Shown piece by piece: positions 35,455 through 46,299 of a stretch of 64,000 nucleotides of DNA (positions are counted from its first letter, which is position 1; each line of letters begins with the position of its first letter). Origin of the DNA: Gnetum montanum (taxonomy: Eukaryota; Streptophyta; Gnetopsida; Gnetales; Gnetaceae); assembly GCA_015680685.1 (NCBI GenBank), contig MNCI01004879.1, positions 207,443 through 271,442 of the forward strand. The letters run 5' to 3'. The position numbers and the translations under genes are program-made. The notes below the pieces were generated by a model. It searched no databases, had not been told where the DNA came from, and worked only from the letters and a program-made list of their open reading frames with translations.

Positions 35455-38121
35455 ATGAGCTCTATTCAATACATAGATAGCAATGAGAATGAAATAAATT
35501 GCTATGTATTGGAGAAAAATGCATCGCAAGAAGAAAATGTCTTAAATTATAATGTGGAAATTTTGAAACCATTTGCAAAAGGTAGAATTATTTTGAAATC
35601 TCCATTAAAATAATTTGTAACATAATTAGACACTTATAGGAGTGGAGGTGGTGGAAGAAAAAGATGGAAGTGTCGTGTATGTAGCCATGAATTCACTGCA
35701 AGTGGTACACGAATACATCATCATTTATTTCAAACATTAGAAAATAAAACAAGAACAAGTGTTATTGCATGTAAATTTCCATATCCTGATATTCAAAAAG
35801 CTATGTATGACTACTTTCAAGCAAAGACTATGATAAAGAGCATTACTGTAAGTATTCAAACAAAGAAAAGTAAGAACAAGACAAAGGATGTTGTACAACC
35901 AGAAAAAAGAAAAGTGCTTAAACAAACAGAAATAAGTTTTTAAGTTGAAAAAAAAATAAAAGCTAATATCAGTATTGCAAAAATGTTCTATGCAAATAGA
36001 TTACCATTTAAACTTGCACATACTCCTTCATTCAAAAAAGCAATTCGTTGTGCTATTGAAGCAGGTAATATTTTTAAATTTTTAATTATCACTTTTTATT
36101 TAAAATTATTAGTAAAACTAATATTTTTATATGGTAGGTCCATCTTATATCCCTCCAACTGAAGATAAAATTCGAAATGATCTTATATCCCTCCAATTGA
36201 AGATAAAATTCGAAGATAAAACTAATATTTTTATATTGTAGGTCCATCATCATTATTCAAATTCCTTGTTCAGAAATGTAGCAAAAATAAGATTTTCAAA
36301 AAGCCTATAGAAACAAGGTAATAGAATACAAAAATCTATATTATGTGTTTTAAAGAAATTTAATTTATTAATGCTAAACTAATTATAAATTTTGTNNNNN
36401 NNNNNNNNNNNNNNNNNNNNNNNNNNNNNNNNNNNNNNNNNNNNNNNNNNNNNNNNNCGTTTTACAAAATTTATAATTAGTTTAGCATTAATAAATTAAA
36501 TTTCTNATTCAGGAATGTAGCAAAAATAAGATTTTCAAAAAGCCTATAGAAACAAGGTAATAGAATACAAAAATCTATATTATGTGTTTTAAAAAAATTT
36601 AATTTATTAATGCTAAACTAATTATAAATTTTGTAAAACAGGTNGAAATTTAATTTATTAATGCTAAACTAATTATAAATTTTGTAAAACAGGTATGCTT
36701 CATATTTCATAATGTTGGAGAGAATGCAAGAGATACAAGAATCATTACAAACAATGGTTATAACCAGTAAATGGAAGAACTGGGAGGAAGCCAACACAAC
36801 TATGGGAAAGAGTGTTAGAGAAAAGATTTTATTAGATGACTGGTAGAAACAAATGAAGTAAAAAATAATTTATTTGAAATATAATTCTTTATTTTTTATT
36901 GTTTGCATCTTTATATCTTATAAAAAATAAGTATTTGTTATATTGTAGGAGGATTGTTAGCATGCTGCAACCTATTGTTGATTTCATTCCTTGTGCTAAT
37001 ACAGATACACCTGCATTAGGAGAAATTTATGTAATTTATGAAAATATGTTAACAAAAATATAAAAAAAAAAGGGTTATAGAAATGGATAGCTCTCTTGAT
37101 TTTTATAATGCTTAGTTACTTCCATTGATTCTAAAAAGATGGAATGCTACAAATACCCCATTGCATATGGTTGCATATGCATTAAATATTACGTGGTATT
37201 CTTCAAAACATAGAGATAAAAATCCAATAAGGCCTTGTGATGATTTTGATGTAAGAACAGGTTTTTTAGAATATGTTAAACGATTATATTCACCTTGTGA
37301 GACTAGCTTAATTAAAAAGGAATGACTTCAATTTACTAAAGGACATACAAAAGCATTTAAATGTGAAAATGCTATACTTGATATGGATGGAATAGCTCAA
37401 GAAGATCAAGCTGGATGGTGGAGTTTGCATGGTGGAGATACTCCTAGACTTCAAACTTTAGCAGTGAAGCTTCTTTCTCAAGTAATATAATCAGTTTTTC
37501 ATTAAACATATAACAAATATTAATACGTATTAATTTTCTTAATTAATTTATGAAATGTGATGTTTGAAAACTTGAAATAGTGATGTTTTGTATATCATTA
37601 TACATTGTCTAAACACCATGATTAGTAGGCTATTAGGTCTTAAGCTTCAAATGAGTTTGTTTACTGATGAAGTTTAATGAATATTTTAACAATGCAAAAA
37701 TTTATTCTTGTTTTTATCATTTATGTAGGTTGCATCTTCTTCTGCTACTGAAAGAAATTGGTCAACATATTCTTTCATTCATCGGATCAAAAGAAATAGT
37801 ATAACTCCAAAAAGAGTTGAAAAATTAGTACCTGTCCATAGCATGATTAGATTGAAAGAAAGAAAGGAAATAAAATATAGGCAATCACCTACTCTTCGTT
37901 GGGATGTTAATCCAGAAGATGATGATGTTCCAATAGTTGATGATAGAGAAAGTTATTCTACTGACTTAGTTAATGTTCCTGGAGCAATAAAACTTAATAT
38001 TGATGATTCAATCCTTGATGAAGATGATTACCATGCAAATGATATTAATGACATAGAACAAAATGAAGTAGGTTTTACAAATTTACTCTTTAGAGTAGAG
38101 AAAAGAGAAAATATAGGCTAA
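35455..38121 (+). pseudogene. hAT transposase, decayed
   Basis: Pieces appear in the proper order. The BED-type zinc finger is RKRWKCRVCSHEFTASGTRI then HHHL (35650-35730). A segment with AKMFYANRLPFKLAHTPSF and KKAIRCAIEAG splices over 36065-36138 to GPSYIPPTEDKIRNDL. A DUF659-like piece (36.7-36.85 kb) follows. An exon (37125-37481) has RWNATNTPLHMVAYALN and GWWSLHGGDTPRLQTLAVKL. After an intron (37482-37728), the dimerisation domain reads ASSSATERNWSTYSFIHRIK then RNSITPKRVEKL, with an acidic tail to 38121. Stops occur at 35941, 37056 and 37323. The first exon proposed at 35455-35581 is out of phase by one base and is uncertain. The middle is disturbed by an assembly gap. Confidence 0.82.
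36352..36693. other. Assembly gap with inverted and repeated copies
   Basis: A 62-N run (36396-36457) is bounded on the left by a 42-nt sequence and on the right (36464-36505) by its exact reverse complement. Single Ns at 36506 and 36644 then introduce two more direct copies of the same segment. This is most easily explained by failed merging of overlapping contig ends. Part of the transposase is missing or duplicated here. Confidence 0.8.
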
Positions 38122-38963
38122 AATTAGAATTTGAACAATGTGACAATTTCTAAGCTTTGGCAAGAAACTCTTTTGTGATTTAAAAAGAGATAATTTTGCT
38201 AAAATATTTTATAACACACATCAGACTCAATACTTAATGTTTCATTGCAATCTTTTATGCAATTTTTAAGCATTAACAATATTTTGAATTTACATTGTAC
38301 TTGTTCTATATTCTACAATGTTTTTTATGATATATGAGATTTAATTTTTTAAAAAAACTAATATATTTAAATTTTCTCTATCACGTCCCCAGCAACAAAC
38401 TCGTCCCCACTTTTTCTTGAGGCACACGTACCCAAACACATTCAGAATCACGAATCCTTGATTCTTCCACAAATTGGATTCTTTTGATGCATAGCTTAGT
38501 GGAGAGGAAGTTGCCTCTTCAGATTGATAGCTAGAGCCTGTTTGGAACTCCCTTTCCCTCCTTCATCCTTCTTGAAAAATCAACTAGACTCCATTTTATA
38601 GCTACTGCAACCATCCATAATGATGTTTACGTTCTTATAAGGCTACAAAAACTGCCACCACTTCTTGTGTAATAACGCTCACATTCTCCAATTAAGTGCC
38701 CACTTATGTCCGTAACCATTGTAACTTTGGAAATGTTTGCCACTAATGTTCGTAACTGCCGCCACTTCCAAAACGTTTGCCACTAACTTTAATGACCGTA
38801 ATTGTCTCGTAACTTTTAAAATGTTTGCCACTAATGTCCGTAACCACCGTCATTAATGACCAACAATTTGCATGATTTTTATTGTGATTATTAAAAAAGA
38901 GAAATAGAGATGTTGATAATCATGGCCCCATGCAAGCATGGGAGTGTTGACATCAACACAGTA

Positions 38964-41718
38964 TAGAAGCCATTTTCGTGTACAATTGGTATTTTTGGAT
39001 GCTGTGTTTATTACATTGGAAATGAACAAGATTACAGTTTCTTGTGCCCTTTGCTGGCCGTAGCAAATTAGCAAGATCCTCGGAAGGGGAAACTTCAACT
39101 GACCACACGAGTTTTAAAAATCCAACGAAATACTACCGCACCAGTTTTTAAAATCCAATTAGAATTTCTCACGATCCGTTGGAATCATACAATTGTTTTT
39201 GTTTATCGGACCTGGAACACACCAGTTTTAAAATTTTGCATGATTTATCACGTTTCAATTTGGTTCTAGAGTCGTGATTAGGTTGCGGGCCAATAGCCAT
39301 ATACGTTTAATATTTTTCTTTCAATGAATTATGAATGATTCAACGGAACATGATGTTGCTCTTTCGCGTATATACTCTCTTCCCATTTCTTTTTGAAGAG
39401 TTCCTTGCAGAATCTTGATAGTTGGATCTTTATGATCGAGGATGAAAGCTCTTGCCGCCACCAAGCTCTCTTACATCCCTGCATCCTGGGGACACCAAAG
39501 ACTTGAACAAGAGTGAAAACATAAAACTGAGTGAAGGGTATTATTTCTCCAATGGTTACATTTTATACGTAGGGTTCGAGGGTGAAACCAATTTTATACG
39601 GTAAAAGCTAAAGGATATTTAGATATAACTGTTTCTTATTTATGTAGAAAATAATTAGCATATTACATTTGAGTTGAAACTAGAATAATGTGCAATGCTA
39701 GGACAAGAATGTGCTAATTGTACATGCTATAGAAGATGAGAAACATATATTATTAGAATGTTGTTAAACAAATTTCTTCAAAATAAAATGATAAAAATCA
39801 AGTTAAACTTTGTGCAAATGTAAATGAAAATGGAAATGCTTTATTGCTTTTTGAAGAGACTTCTAAAGATATATAGGATAAAGAAAGTTTTATTATAAGG
39901 TATTGATATATTCTTAATGAGTCTTGAAAACATCATTATGTAAGTGACTTGAGGTTGATAATTCTAGCTTAGATCTTTTGCTTGAATACCATATTCAAGT
40001 CTCAATGGATTCAGAAATGACAAGTAATAGTGAAGTGTTAGCCTAGTGTAAGACTTTTGATCTGGAAGCTCCAAGTTATGGGTTCAATTTTAAAAGTTGA
40101 GTTATAAACTTCTAATTTGTGTGTTAGACTCATATATATATATATATATATATATTAAAAATAAAAAATTTAATTATAAAAACATAAGAGTACTATTAAG
40201 AGGAGAAACTTTAAATGAACAAAAAGGAAAAGACTGGTAGTTTTTGGAATGCCTTTTTAGGTTTTCATTTTTATAACCCATCCTAAAAAACCTCCCCTCT
40301 TGGGTAGGAAATCAAACATTCCATGGAAAGATTAATGTTGGGTGGAGGAGGAGGAGGAGGAGGGCCTCGCCCTATTAGTAAAATCAACATTATCAAAGGA
40401 TAGTCTCTCTATATCTTGACCAATAGCTACAAACAAATTAGTAGTAATTAAAATATCTTAAACATGTTGTGCATTTTGAAGATTTGGTATGTAATTCCCA
40501 ATATATAGACTTTTTTGACATGTTTTACTATGAAGAACTATTTGGAAACTATTTGAATCAATAACAAGTTTCTGTGAGACCTTGGGAACAAATATTTGTT
40601 TCCCCTTAGTCATTAAAGAATTTTTTTTGAAATTGATTTAACTATAACCTTTGTTGAATAGCAATAAGAAAAAGGGTGGAATAACTATTGAAACATTAGA
40701 AGAAAAAATTATTGCAAGATTTGTAACATCTGCAGAAAAAAACATAGCAAGATCTACAACATTTGTAGAAGAAACCTTACTAGTGTTTGTAGTAGCTTTG
40801 TGTTAACATGCTAGTGTAGCCTTTTATTACAACATAAAAGGACATGAATCAAACATATCACCCTATAGATGATAGTAATAACATGATTTTAAAAGATTGT
40901 AATATACAATCGTGTACACATAATTAATTTCTCCAACACACAAGAGAATTTCTCACTTAAGAAAATCAAGATCCACCTCAATCATATATTGAATTCTACA
41001 AAAACCACTAATTGTAGCTAGGAACTCAAAATGATTGATTGACCCAATTCAAGAGACAATATCGCTTTTAACTTTTTTAAAAATCAATGGAATATTCTAC
41101 AAGTCAACAAAACAAGAAATCCTTCAAAATTCAAGCAATGCTAAATTAAAAGAGGGAGTCCATTTTTAAATAATTAATAAAGCATGATGATGATTGAAAA
41201 TACCAATATCAAGGGCCTTAGAAACTATTGTCAAAGTAATAAATTTCACTAATAAATTGAGTTTTACAGATAACGTGCATGGACAACATCAAATCTTTGA
41301 TATTTCCAAACCAGATTTAAATAACTTAAAACACTTGAAAAATGAGGTAAATACCTAGAATTTGTAGAAAAACATACATTCCATAAATTTCCAAAGAAAT
41401 TGATTCATATAAATCATCAAATAACTCATAGAATGGCAAAGAATCGATGGATCTACTTGAAGGAGCACTTACTAAATTACATGTAATTCCAAATAGATTC
41501 ACTAGAGAAATATTAGATCCACTAAAAAAATTAGATTTGCTAGTGAAATATTGAATACATAGAAAATAGCTGATAAAGTTTTAATTTGACTATCTCGTAT
41601 CAATGAAAAGTTAGTGAGAACCTTCATGAGAACAAGTGATTGTAACTTGAACCTATGACTTATAAACCACATCATACATGCACTAACAAGATGAGCAATC
41701 CCTCACTATCTATATTGT
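38964..41718. other. AT-rich stretch without a recognisable gene
   Basis: This is the continuation of the sequence interrupted by element G. It holds a SINE-like copy at 40037, a (TA)n tract at about 40131-40155 and a (GGA)n tract at about 40344-40364. I looked for middle exons of the S1/P1 nuclease on the minus strand and did not find them. The slightly higher-GC part at 39370-39520 has no domain I can name. Confidence 0.45.
40037..40160 (+). mobile_element. SINE-like tRNA-derived repeat, copy 2, with (TA)n tail
   Basis: It begins GTTAGCCTAGTGTAAG (A-box-like), then 'acttttgatctggaagctcc', then GGGTTCAATTTT (B-box-like), 'gttgagttataaa', 'tgtgttagactc' and an AT repeat. It is the same layout as the copies at 2.7 kb and 43.3 kb. 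Confidence 0.5.
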
Positions 41719-42076
41719 TGATGAGTAGTGAGTAGTCCCTACACTAATCAAACAAATCATAAGCGTTGCACTAGCAAGCTGGTCAAATTTCATAGACTTT
41801 ACCTCTGAAAATGCACAATTGGCAAGGTTGTGCCTTAAGGACATGATCGTTGTCTTCTTGGCTTCACTTGTGTAAGCTCAAGTGTTTGGTTAAGCGTAAG
41901 ACCAAGCACATGATTTTTATTAATTATATTTTATCTGATTTGATCTAGGTGTGAAACAAAGTAATTAATTATGAATTAATTACTTCCTAACATAAGCATT
42001 TGGCTCATCTTTCATCCTGAACTCATTAAGAATGCTACTGGGTTACCAAGTGTTAAGTTACTAGATGAACCAAGCA
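41719..42076 (-). mobile_element. Truncated LTR fragment (A/B superfamily)
   Basis: It opens TGATGAGTAGTGAGTAG and follows the U5-R order of the other minus-oriented LTRs ('gactttacctctg', 'tgtaagctcaagtg', 'ctactgggttaccaagtg', 'gaaccaagcaa'). It then stops abruptly at about 42076, where the nuclease exon begins. The U3 half is missing. It truncates that exon. Confidence 0.75.
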
Positions 42077-42078
42077 AA

Positions 42079-42180
42079 TTTACAAATCGCGTAATGGCCC
42101 TCTTTGCCCCATGCCTACACCGTACACAGCATTGCCAAACTGCAGAAGGCCAGTCCAAGCAAATTCCTTTTCCTGTGCAT
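42079..42180 (-). pseudogene. S1/P1-type nuclease, first exon, nonsense codon and truncated
   Basis: The start at 42180 (MHRKRNLLGLAFCSL and on) gives a 21-residue signal peptide with a basic start and a hydrophobic core. A TAG (42115-42117) follows at its end, then AWGKEGHYAICK. The mature N-terminus WGKEGHYA.CK, whose Trp supplies a zinc ligand through its amino group, is diagnostic of plant S1/P1 nucleases. The TAG stands where a residue such as Gln (CAG) would precede the cleavage site. Right after ICK the sequence turns into an LTR fragment, so the rest of the gene is cut away. It points toward the C-terminal fragment at 25.5-26.6 kb, which is on the opposite strand. They cannot be one simple gene. 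Confidence 0.82.
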
Positions 42181-44490
42181 CATCATTTTCCAGGGAAAAT
42201 GATGATCTCAAACTTGGGTTTCGGGCAGAAGGTCCTTCCTTCAGAGGGATGGTGCTGCTTTCTGCTCTGTGGCGAGCACAGATTAAAGCACCTTGGTGGT
42301 GTGAATGTAAGGAAGGCAATTTCCGATATGGAGTGCAGAAAGGTAGCGCCATTTGTGGATTTCATTGCATTGCATTGCGGAGTGAAGAATATGTGTGAAC
42401 GCTTGACTGCTGTTCCCATGTCCCATCCATCCTCGGTATCATGATGTTGCCAAATATGAACACAACCTAATTACAGAAGGTATTTATTGAGACCACATTT
42501 GTCTGGTCGGTGACAGGATGTATGCATTTGGTATATGCCCACGCTTATTCTGCTGGGCATCAACTCACAGACATTCTCCTGTTTCCTCCCAATTCAAAAT
42601 CAATCAGTTCTCTGCAGACGAAGATACACCTTTTTTGGACTCGTGACAGGTCAGGCTTCTTTCTTTTTCTTAGTTTCTTTCTGTTTTGTTATACTAAGTT
42701 TAGAAAACGTTGCTGCAGCACATTCGGAAAGAAGTTTTGGTGGCATTTGCTGAATTTACCGACATTGTTGGATGCATGATGCATCTATTTATCTCGGCAA
42801 AGTGACTCCGGGTAAGAACCGGGAAATTGCGCCAGTAAAAAATTGGTCCTAGTACCTGTAATCATAGCGGAAAGGCACAGTGGCAAGATTTTCCTGCCAT
42901 TTGCTTCCTAAAATCTTCACGCATAAATTAGGGAAACTCTTTAATTTGTTTTCGATGCGAAAGGTAATGAAATCTCACAAGAAAGTATGGTCTATGAGTT
43001 TTGAACATGGAGTAACGGACTATATATAAATACTTTATATATAGCTAATATAATATTTAAGTTACTAATACAATATAATGTCTCACATTAACATACTTCT
43101 TGGAATTGAATTTTTACTCGTGAACCATGAGGTGCAATACTCTAACCAAAAGGGTTATCATTATACTCACATTTCTAGGTGAGTTTATGAGAGTTGGTAG
43201 ATGACCAAGTGCTTAAGCTTCCTTTTTAAGTTGCTATGCTCAAGTTCAAACCTATAACTTGTAGTTTCCAAATCAAAAGTCTTGTCACTAGTCTAATACC
43301 TAAAATAATGGCCCCTAAATTAGTAAATAGAGGTTTGAATTGTGAACATCTCACTTGTAGTATTGAAACTGAAATTGAAACTTTATTATGTTTGTAGACC
43401 CTCTAGATCTATTGGACAACAGAAATATACATGCTATTAGTTTTGAAAACATTGTTAAAAAATTATATTATGAGTTTTGATTTAAAGTAATGTAACTTTT
43501 TTATTATTATTTTTTAGGATCTAACATCCCTCCCCAACCCTTGCTCAACCATTAACATAGGTGAAAGATTTAACAATGGCATATTATGACTAGTTATGTA
43601 CTTAACACCACAGTTCTTAAACATATATGTTTACCATGCTTTAATGTGGCACCTAGCTCTACCACACCAAAGTATTATATTATATGTAAGTTCTACCAAA
43701 CCAAAGTTATTATGTTTGCTACATGTCCTAGTTTACATATATTCAAAAAGTCACAGATTTTGATCCCTACCCTTCTCTCCCCTTTTCAAAAGAAGAAAAG
43801 AACAAACCTTTTTTAAAAAGGTATGAATGTGTTCATCAAATGGGAAATAAGAGTACATTATATGCTAGACATTGAGGAGAGGTAAAACTCTTTAATAATG
43901 TAGAAAGAAAAGTTTCTCAACTACAAAGATGCTTATTTAGGAATTCAACTTCACAATTAATCTTGAATAACCAAAAAGAAATGAGTTATTTGTAGGCAAG
44001 CTTAATACGTCAGATTTCATTTGTTATATAATATCATATAATAAAAAGGATCATTACTTGAAAGCTCAATGCTCATCCTATGAGACAAGGCTCAATAACA
44101 TTGATAGATGAGCGAGAGCCTAAGCTTTTTTTCAAGTTCCTTAAGACTTGGGAAACAAGCATTTTACAATTACCCCAATTAATGACCCTTTATACATTAT
44201 CAAACAATAATATTCATATTTAACACAAGAGGTATTCATGAGTTAAAAATGAATTACTTAGAAATGTTTCAAATGGGTAATAGTACATTGTGTGACCACC
44301 CAATAGGAAAGGGGAAGGGTAACCACCCCTATTATCTCCTACAAGGCATTAAGTGAAATGCTCACATTAAATGCTTTCATTGAGTGTGCATCCTTCATTC
44401 AACTTTGGAGAATAATATGTGCATCATAAAATCTCACACGACAAAGTCTTTTATTTTACTTCAAAATATCATGGAATATATAAACAATTA
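42181..44490. other. Upstream flank of the nuclease fragment and AT-rich spacer
   Basis: 42181-42950 is less AT-rich than the surroundings and would be the promoter/5' side of the nuclease fragment. Overlapping open frames on both strands at 42080-42450 and 42510-42779 have no recognised domain. Beyond 43 kb it is AT-rich, with one SINE-like copy. 44270-44440 has a block with 'gaccacccaataggaaagg' that may be LTR-derived, but no partner was found. Confidence 0.4.
43120..43300 (-). mobile_element. SINE-like tRNA-derived repeat, copy 3
   Basis: On the minus strand it reads TTAGACTAGTGACAAG (A-box-like), 'acttttgatttggaaactac', then GGTTTGAACTTG (B-box-like). About 100 bp further a second tRNA-like pair follows ('tggttagagtattgcacctc' then 'aaaattcaattcc'), which suggests a dimeric or compound unit. 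Confidence 0.45.
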
Positions 44491-44493
44491 GTA

Positions 44494-44592
44494 GGAGTTA
44501 AATAAGATTATCCTTTGTCCCCTACCCTTTTTGGCATATTTATAGATGAATTGAAAGAATGTATGCAAAATGCCTATATTGTACCTACTTTG
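44494..44592 (+). pseudogene. LINE reverse-transcriptase scrap
   Basis: The frame reads GVK, stop, DYPLSPTLFGIFIDELKECM. This matches the block 'GVRQGCPLSPTLFGIFIDEL' of plant L1-type LINE reverse transcriptases. Only about 30 residues are recognisable. The following YxDD region is not found, so it is a short dead fragment. Confidence 0.75.
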
Positions 44593-46299
44593 GCTTTTTG
44601 CTACATAAGTCAAAGTTTTAGGTACATCCTATGGCTTTGTCAACTTAAGCTATCTTCAACAGTTCTAGATTCGATGTTCTACATCATTGGCAATGTTGGT
44701 TCTAGTCTTCATTTTTAATGCTTGCTAAAAATGATGTCTAGTATCATTTACAACATCATTAGAGATGTTTATTTTTTAACCTTTAATTTTTGGTATCTAG
44801 CATAATCTCCTATGTCTATTCCAACTTCATCTTTTTTAGCAGTTTTTTCTCAACTTGCAATGTTGTTTTGCTCTTTGATGTCCACTGCCAACCTTCTTTT
44901 GATTCAATTTTACTTCTTGTGTTAGCCATACTATCAATGTTTGTTGCAATTATGCACATCATTTCTTTTGTCCAGAATCTCCTAGAAGATTTTGTATCCC
45001 TAATGTATTAGTAATTTTTTGTAATCTATGAGTCATTTATGACATATAAATAGGAGAATAGCCCTAAATGAAAATCGTTAGAAACTAGTTGGACACTAGT
45101 TAGATACCAATAAGTAATCATTGCTAAAGATAGAAGATCACTTGCTCAATCTTTGAATGAAGAGAAAGCTCTTTCACAACAGCAATTTTGTTTTGAAAAT
45201 ACTACCCTACACATCAAGATCTCTATGTGTTTTTTAACATTTCAGATTTCTCTGATTCCCTTTTTTCCATTCTACCTAGTACATTCTATCCTCTTCGTGT
45301 TGTCTGCCTGACACACAAAGAATCTCATTAAATCTAGATCCACGTACATAAGTGTTTAATCCCTTTTCTTCATGTTTTGCTAGTTCCAATCTATAGCAGT
45401 TCTTTTCTAGTCAAGATTTTTGTCAAGCACATGTATCAAAGAGAAAGAAAGATGAGGTAGCATACCTTCTCATTAGCCAATCCTAATTCTCTGATTTCAT
45501 TTTAAAGAATTATTACTATATTTTTCTAGGTTCCTTCTTGATTATTCTATTTTCTTAAATTTAAACTTTTCTTTCATAATTTATATTGGTGTTACAAAAA
45601 AATTTTTTTGCTATCCTTGTAACTTAGGGATATGATTTGTTTCCTTGGTTTATTAGATATATTCAACTCTATTTCATGATTTTCTTTTTCTGGCTACATA
45701 TGTTCTGTTTCTTCATAGATCTCATTTTGTGTAACATTTTTCACATTGCATCACATACAAACCTTTTCTCTCTTGTTGTGTCTCTTCTGCTTCTATTAGC
45801 TATTCTACACACCATTTTTCACTTATTATTAGTTGGTGTTTAGGAAAAAAATTGCCTCAAATTGTTGGGATTTTTAATGATATGCAAGTCCTCTTTCTAT
45901 TTAGAGATTTATTCCTTTGAACCATTTAGTGGTAGTAGGATTCTTAGTGTATTTCATGTAAGATAATTCTAAATCTCCAATTTACAATGATTCTAACCAC
46001 ATCTTTTTAGCATTAGAAGGAGGGCCATTTGTAGAAATTAACATTATTTCTAGGATCTACTTAATAAAAATTATTTAAGTCTAACTAATGTACCACATTG
46101 AAATACTAGCCTCACATAAATTCTCCTATAACTTCTATGTTTTTCCTAATCTTCTTTTTTTAGTTCAAACTTATTTGTATGGAAAATCGAAGCTTTGGTA
46201 ATGGCCGTTTGAAGTCATAATTACTGTTAAAAAGCACACGTAAACATGGCACCATCTTCTAATTTAGAATTCTTTAAGCTCCAAAGGTTCATTGATCTA
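44593..46299 (+). other. AT/T-rich stretch, possibly 5' LTR/leader of element H
   Basis: A TATA-like 'catataaatagg' lies at 45043-45054. It is followed by a CT-poor leader and 'ctctttcacaacagc', in the order expected of an LTR promoter about 1.7 kb upstream of the H gag. No matching second LTR or clear primer-binding site was found, so this is only a suggestion. The T-rich frames at 44790-45011 and 45637-45843 have no family motif. Confidence 0.3.

Larger units (their letters stand above)
33227..38494 (+). mobile_element. hAT DNA transposon, 5.27 kb
   Basis: The element is flanked by an exact 8-bp duplication CTTAGTGG (33219-33226 and 38495-38502), the hallmark of hAT insertion. The ends read CTATGCGTCA on the left and, inverted, CTATGCATCA on the right. 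A perfect 12-bp subterminal inverted repeat GATTCGTGATTC / GAATCACGAATC lies at 33239-33250 and 38445-38456. The interior carries a decayed hAT transposase from a BED zinc finger to the C-terminal dimerisation domain. It sits inside the 5' LTR of G and is therefore younger than G. hAT transposases cut and paste the element via its inverted ends; this copy would need help from elsewhere. Confidence 0.9.
26907..38958 (-). mobile_element. Ty3/gypsy element G, pol-core-deleted, with hAT inside its 5' LTR
   Basis: G is a second gypsy family. Its LTRs open TGTTGAT and close GACATCAACA (3' LTR 26907-27906, 5' LTR 32645-33226 plus 38495-38958). The flanks CAATA (26902-26906) and CAGTA (38959-38963) are a 5-bp duplication with one change. 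Reading leftwards from the 5' LTR come gag (31936-30623), protease (about 30351-29950), an extra acidic/Pro-rich stretch, and then directly the C-terminal domain of integrase (29495-29148). Reverse transcriptase, RNase H and the integrase core are absent. The internal part is 4.7 kb. The polypurine tract (GTTTGGGGGCTAAG, minus strand) abuts the 3' LTR. G lies between the two nuclease fragments, so their distance was about 15.5 kb minus 12 kb before it arrived. Confidence 0.88.
32645..38958 (-). repeat. 5' LTR of element G, split by a hAT transposon
   Basis: The two parts are 32645-33226 and 38495-38958. Removing the transposon and one CTTAGTGG restores the order seen in the 3' LTR ('aaactactacttagtggagaggaagg' at about 27379). 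A TGG-starting primer-site candidate (TGGTACTAGAAGGAGGG on the minus strand, 32625-32641) lies just inside. Its tRNA is not assigned. Confidence 0.85.

Noticed and set aside
40037-40100. Functional tRNA gene
   Set aside because: A- and B-box-like words are present, but there is no cloverleaf or anticodon stem, and the same sequence recurs as a dispersed repeat.
42080-42450. Long overlapping frames on both strands (up to 116 codons)
   Set aside because: The recognisable product is the short minus-strand signal peptide plus WGKEGHYAICK in another frame. The longer frames show no domain.
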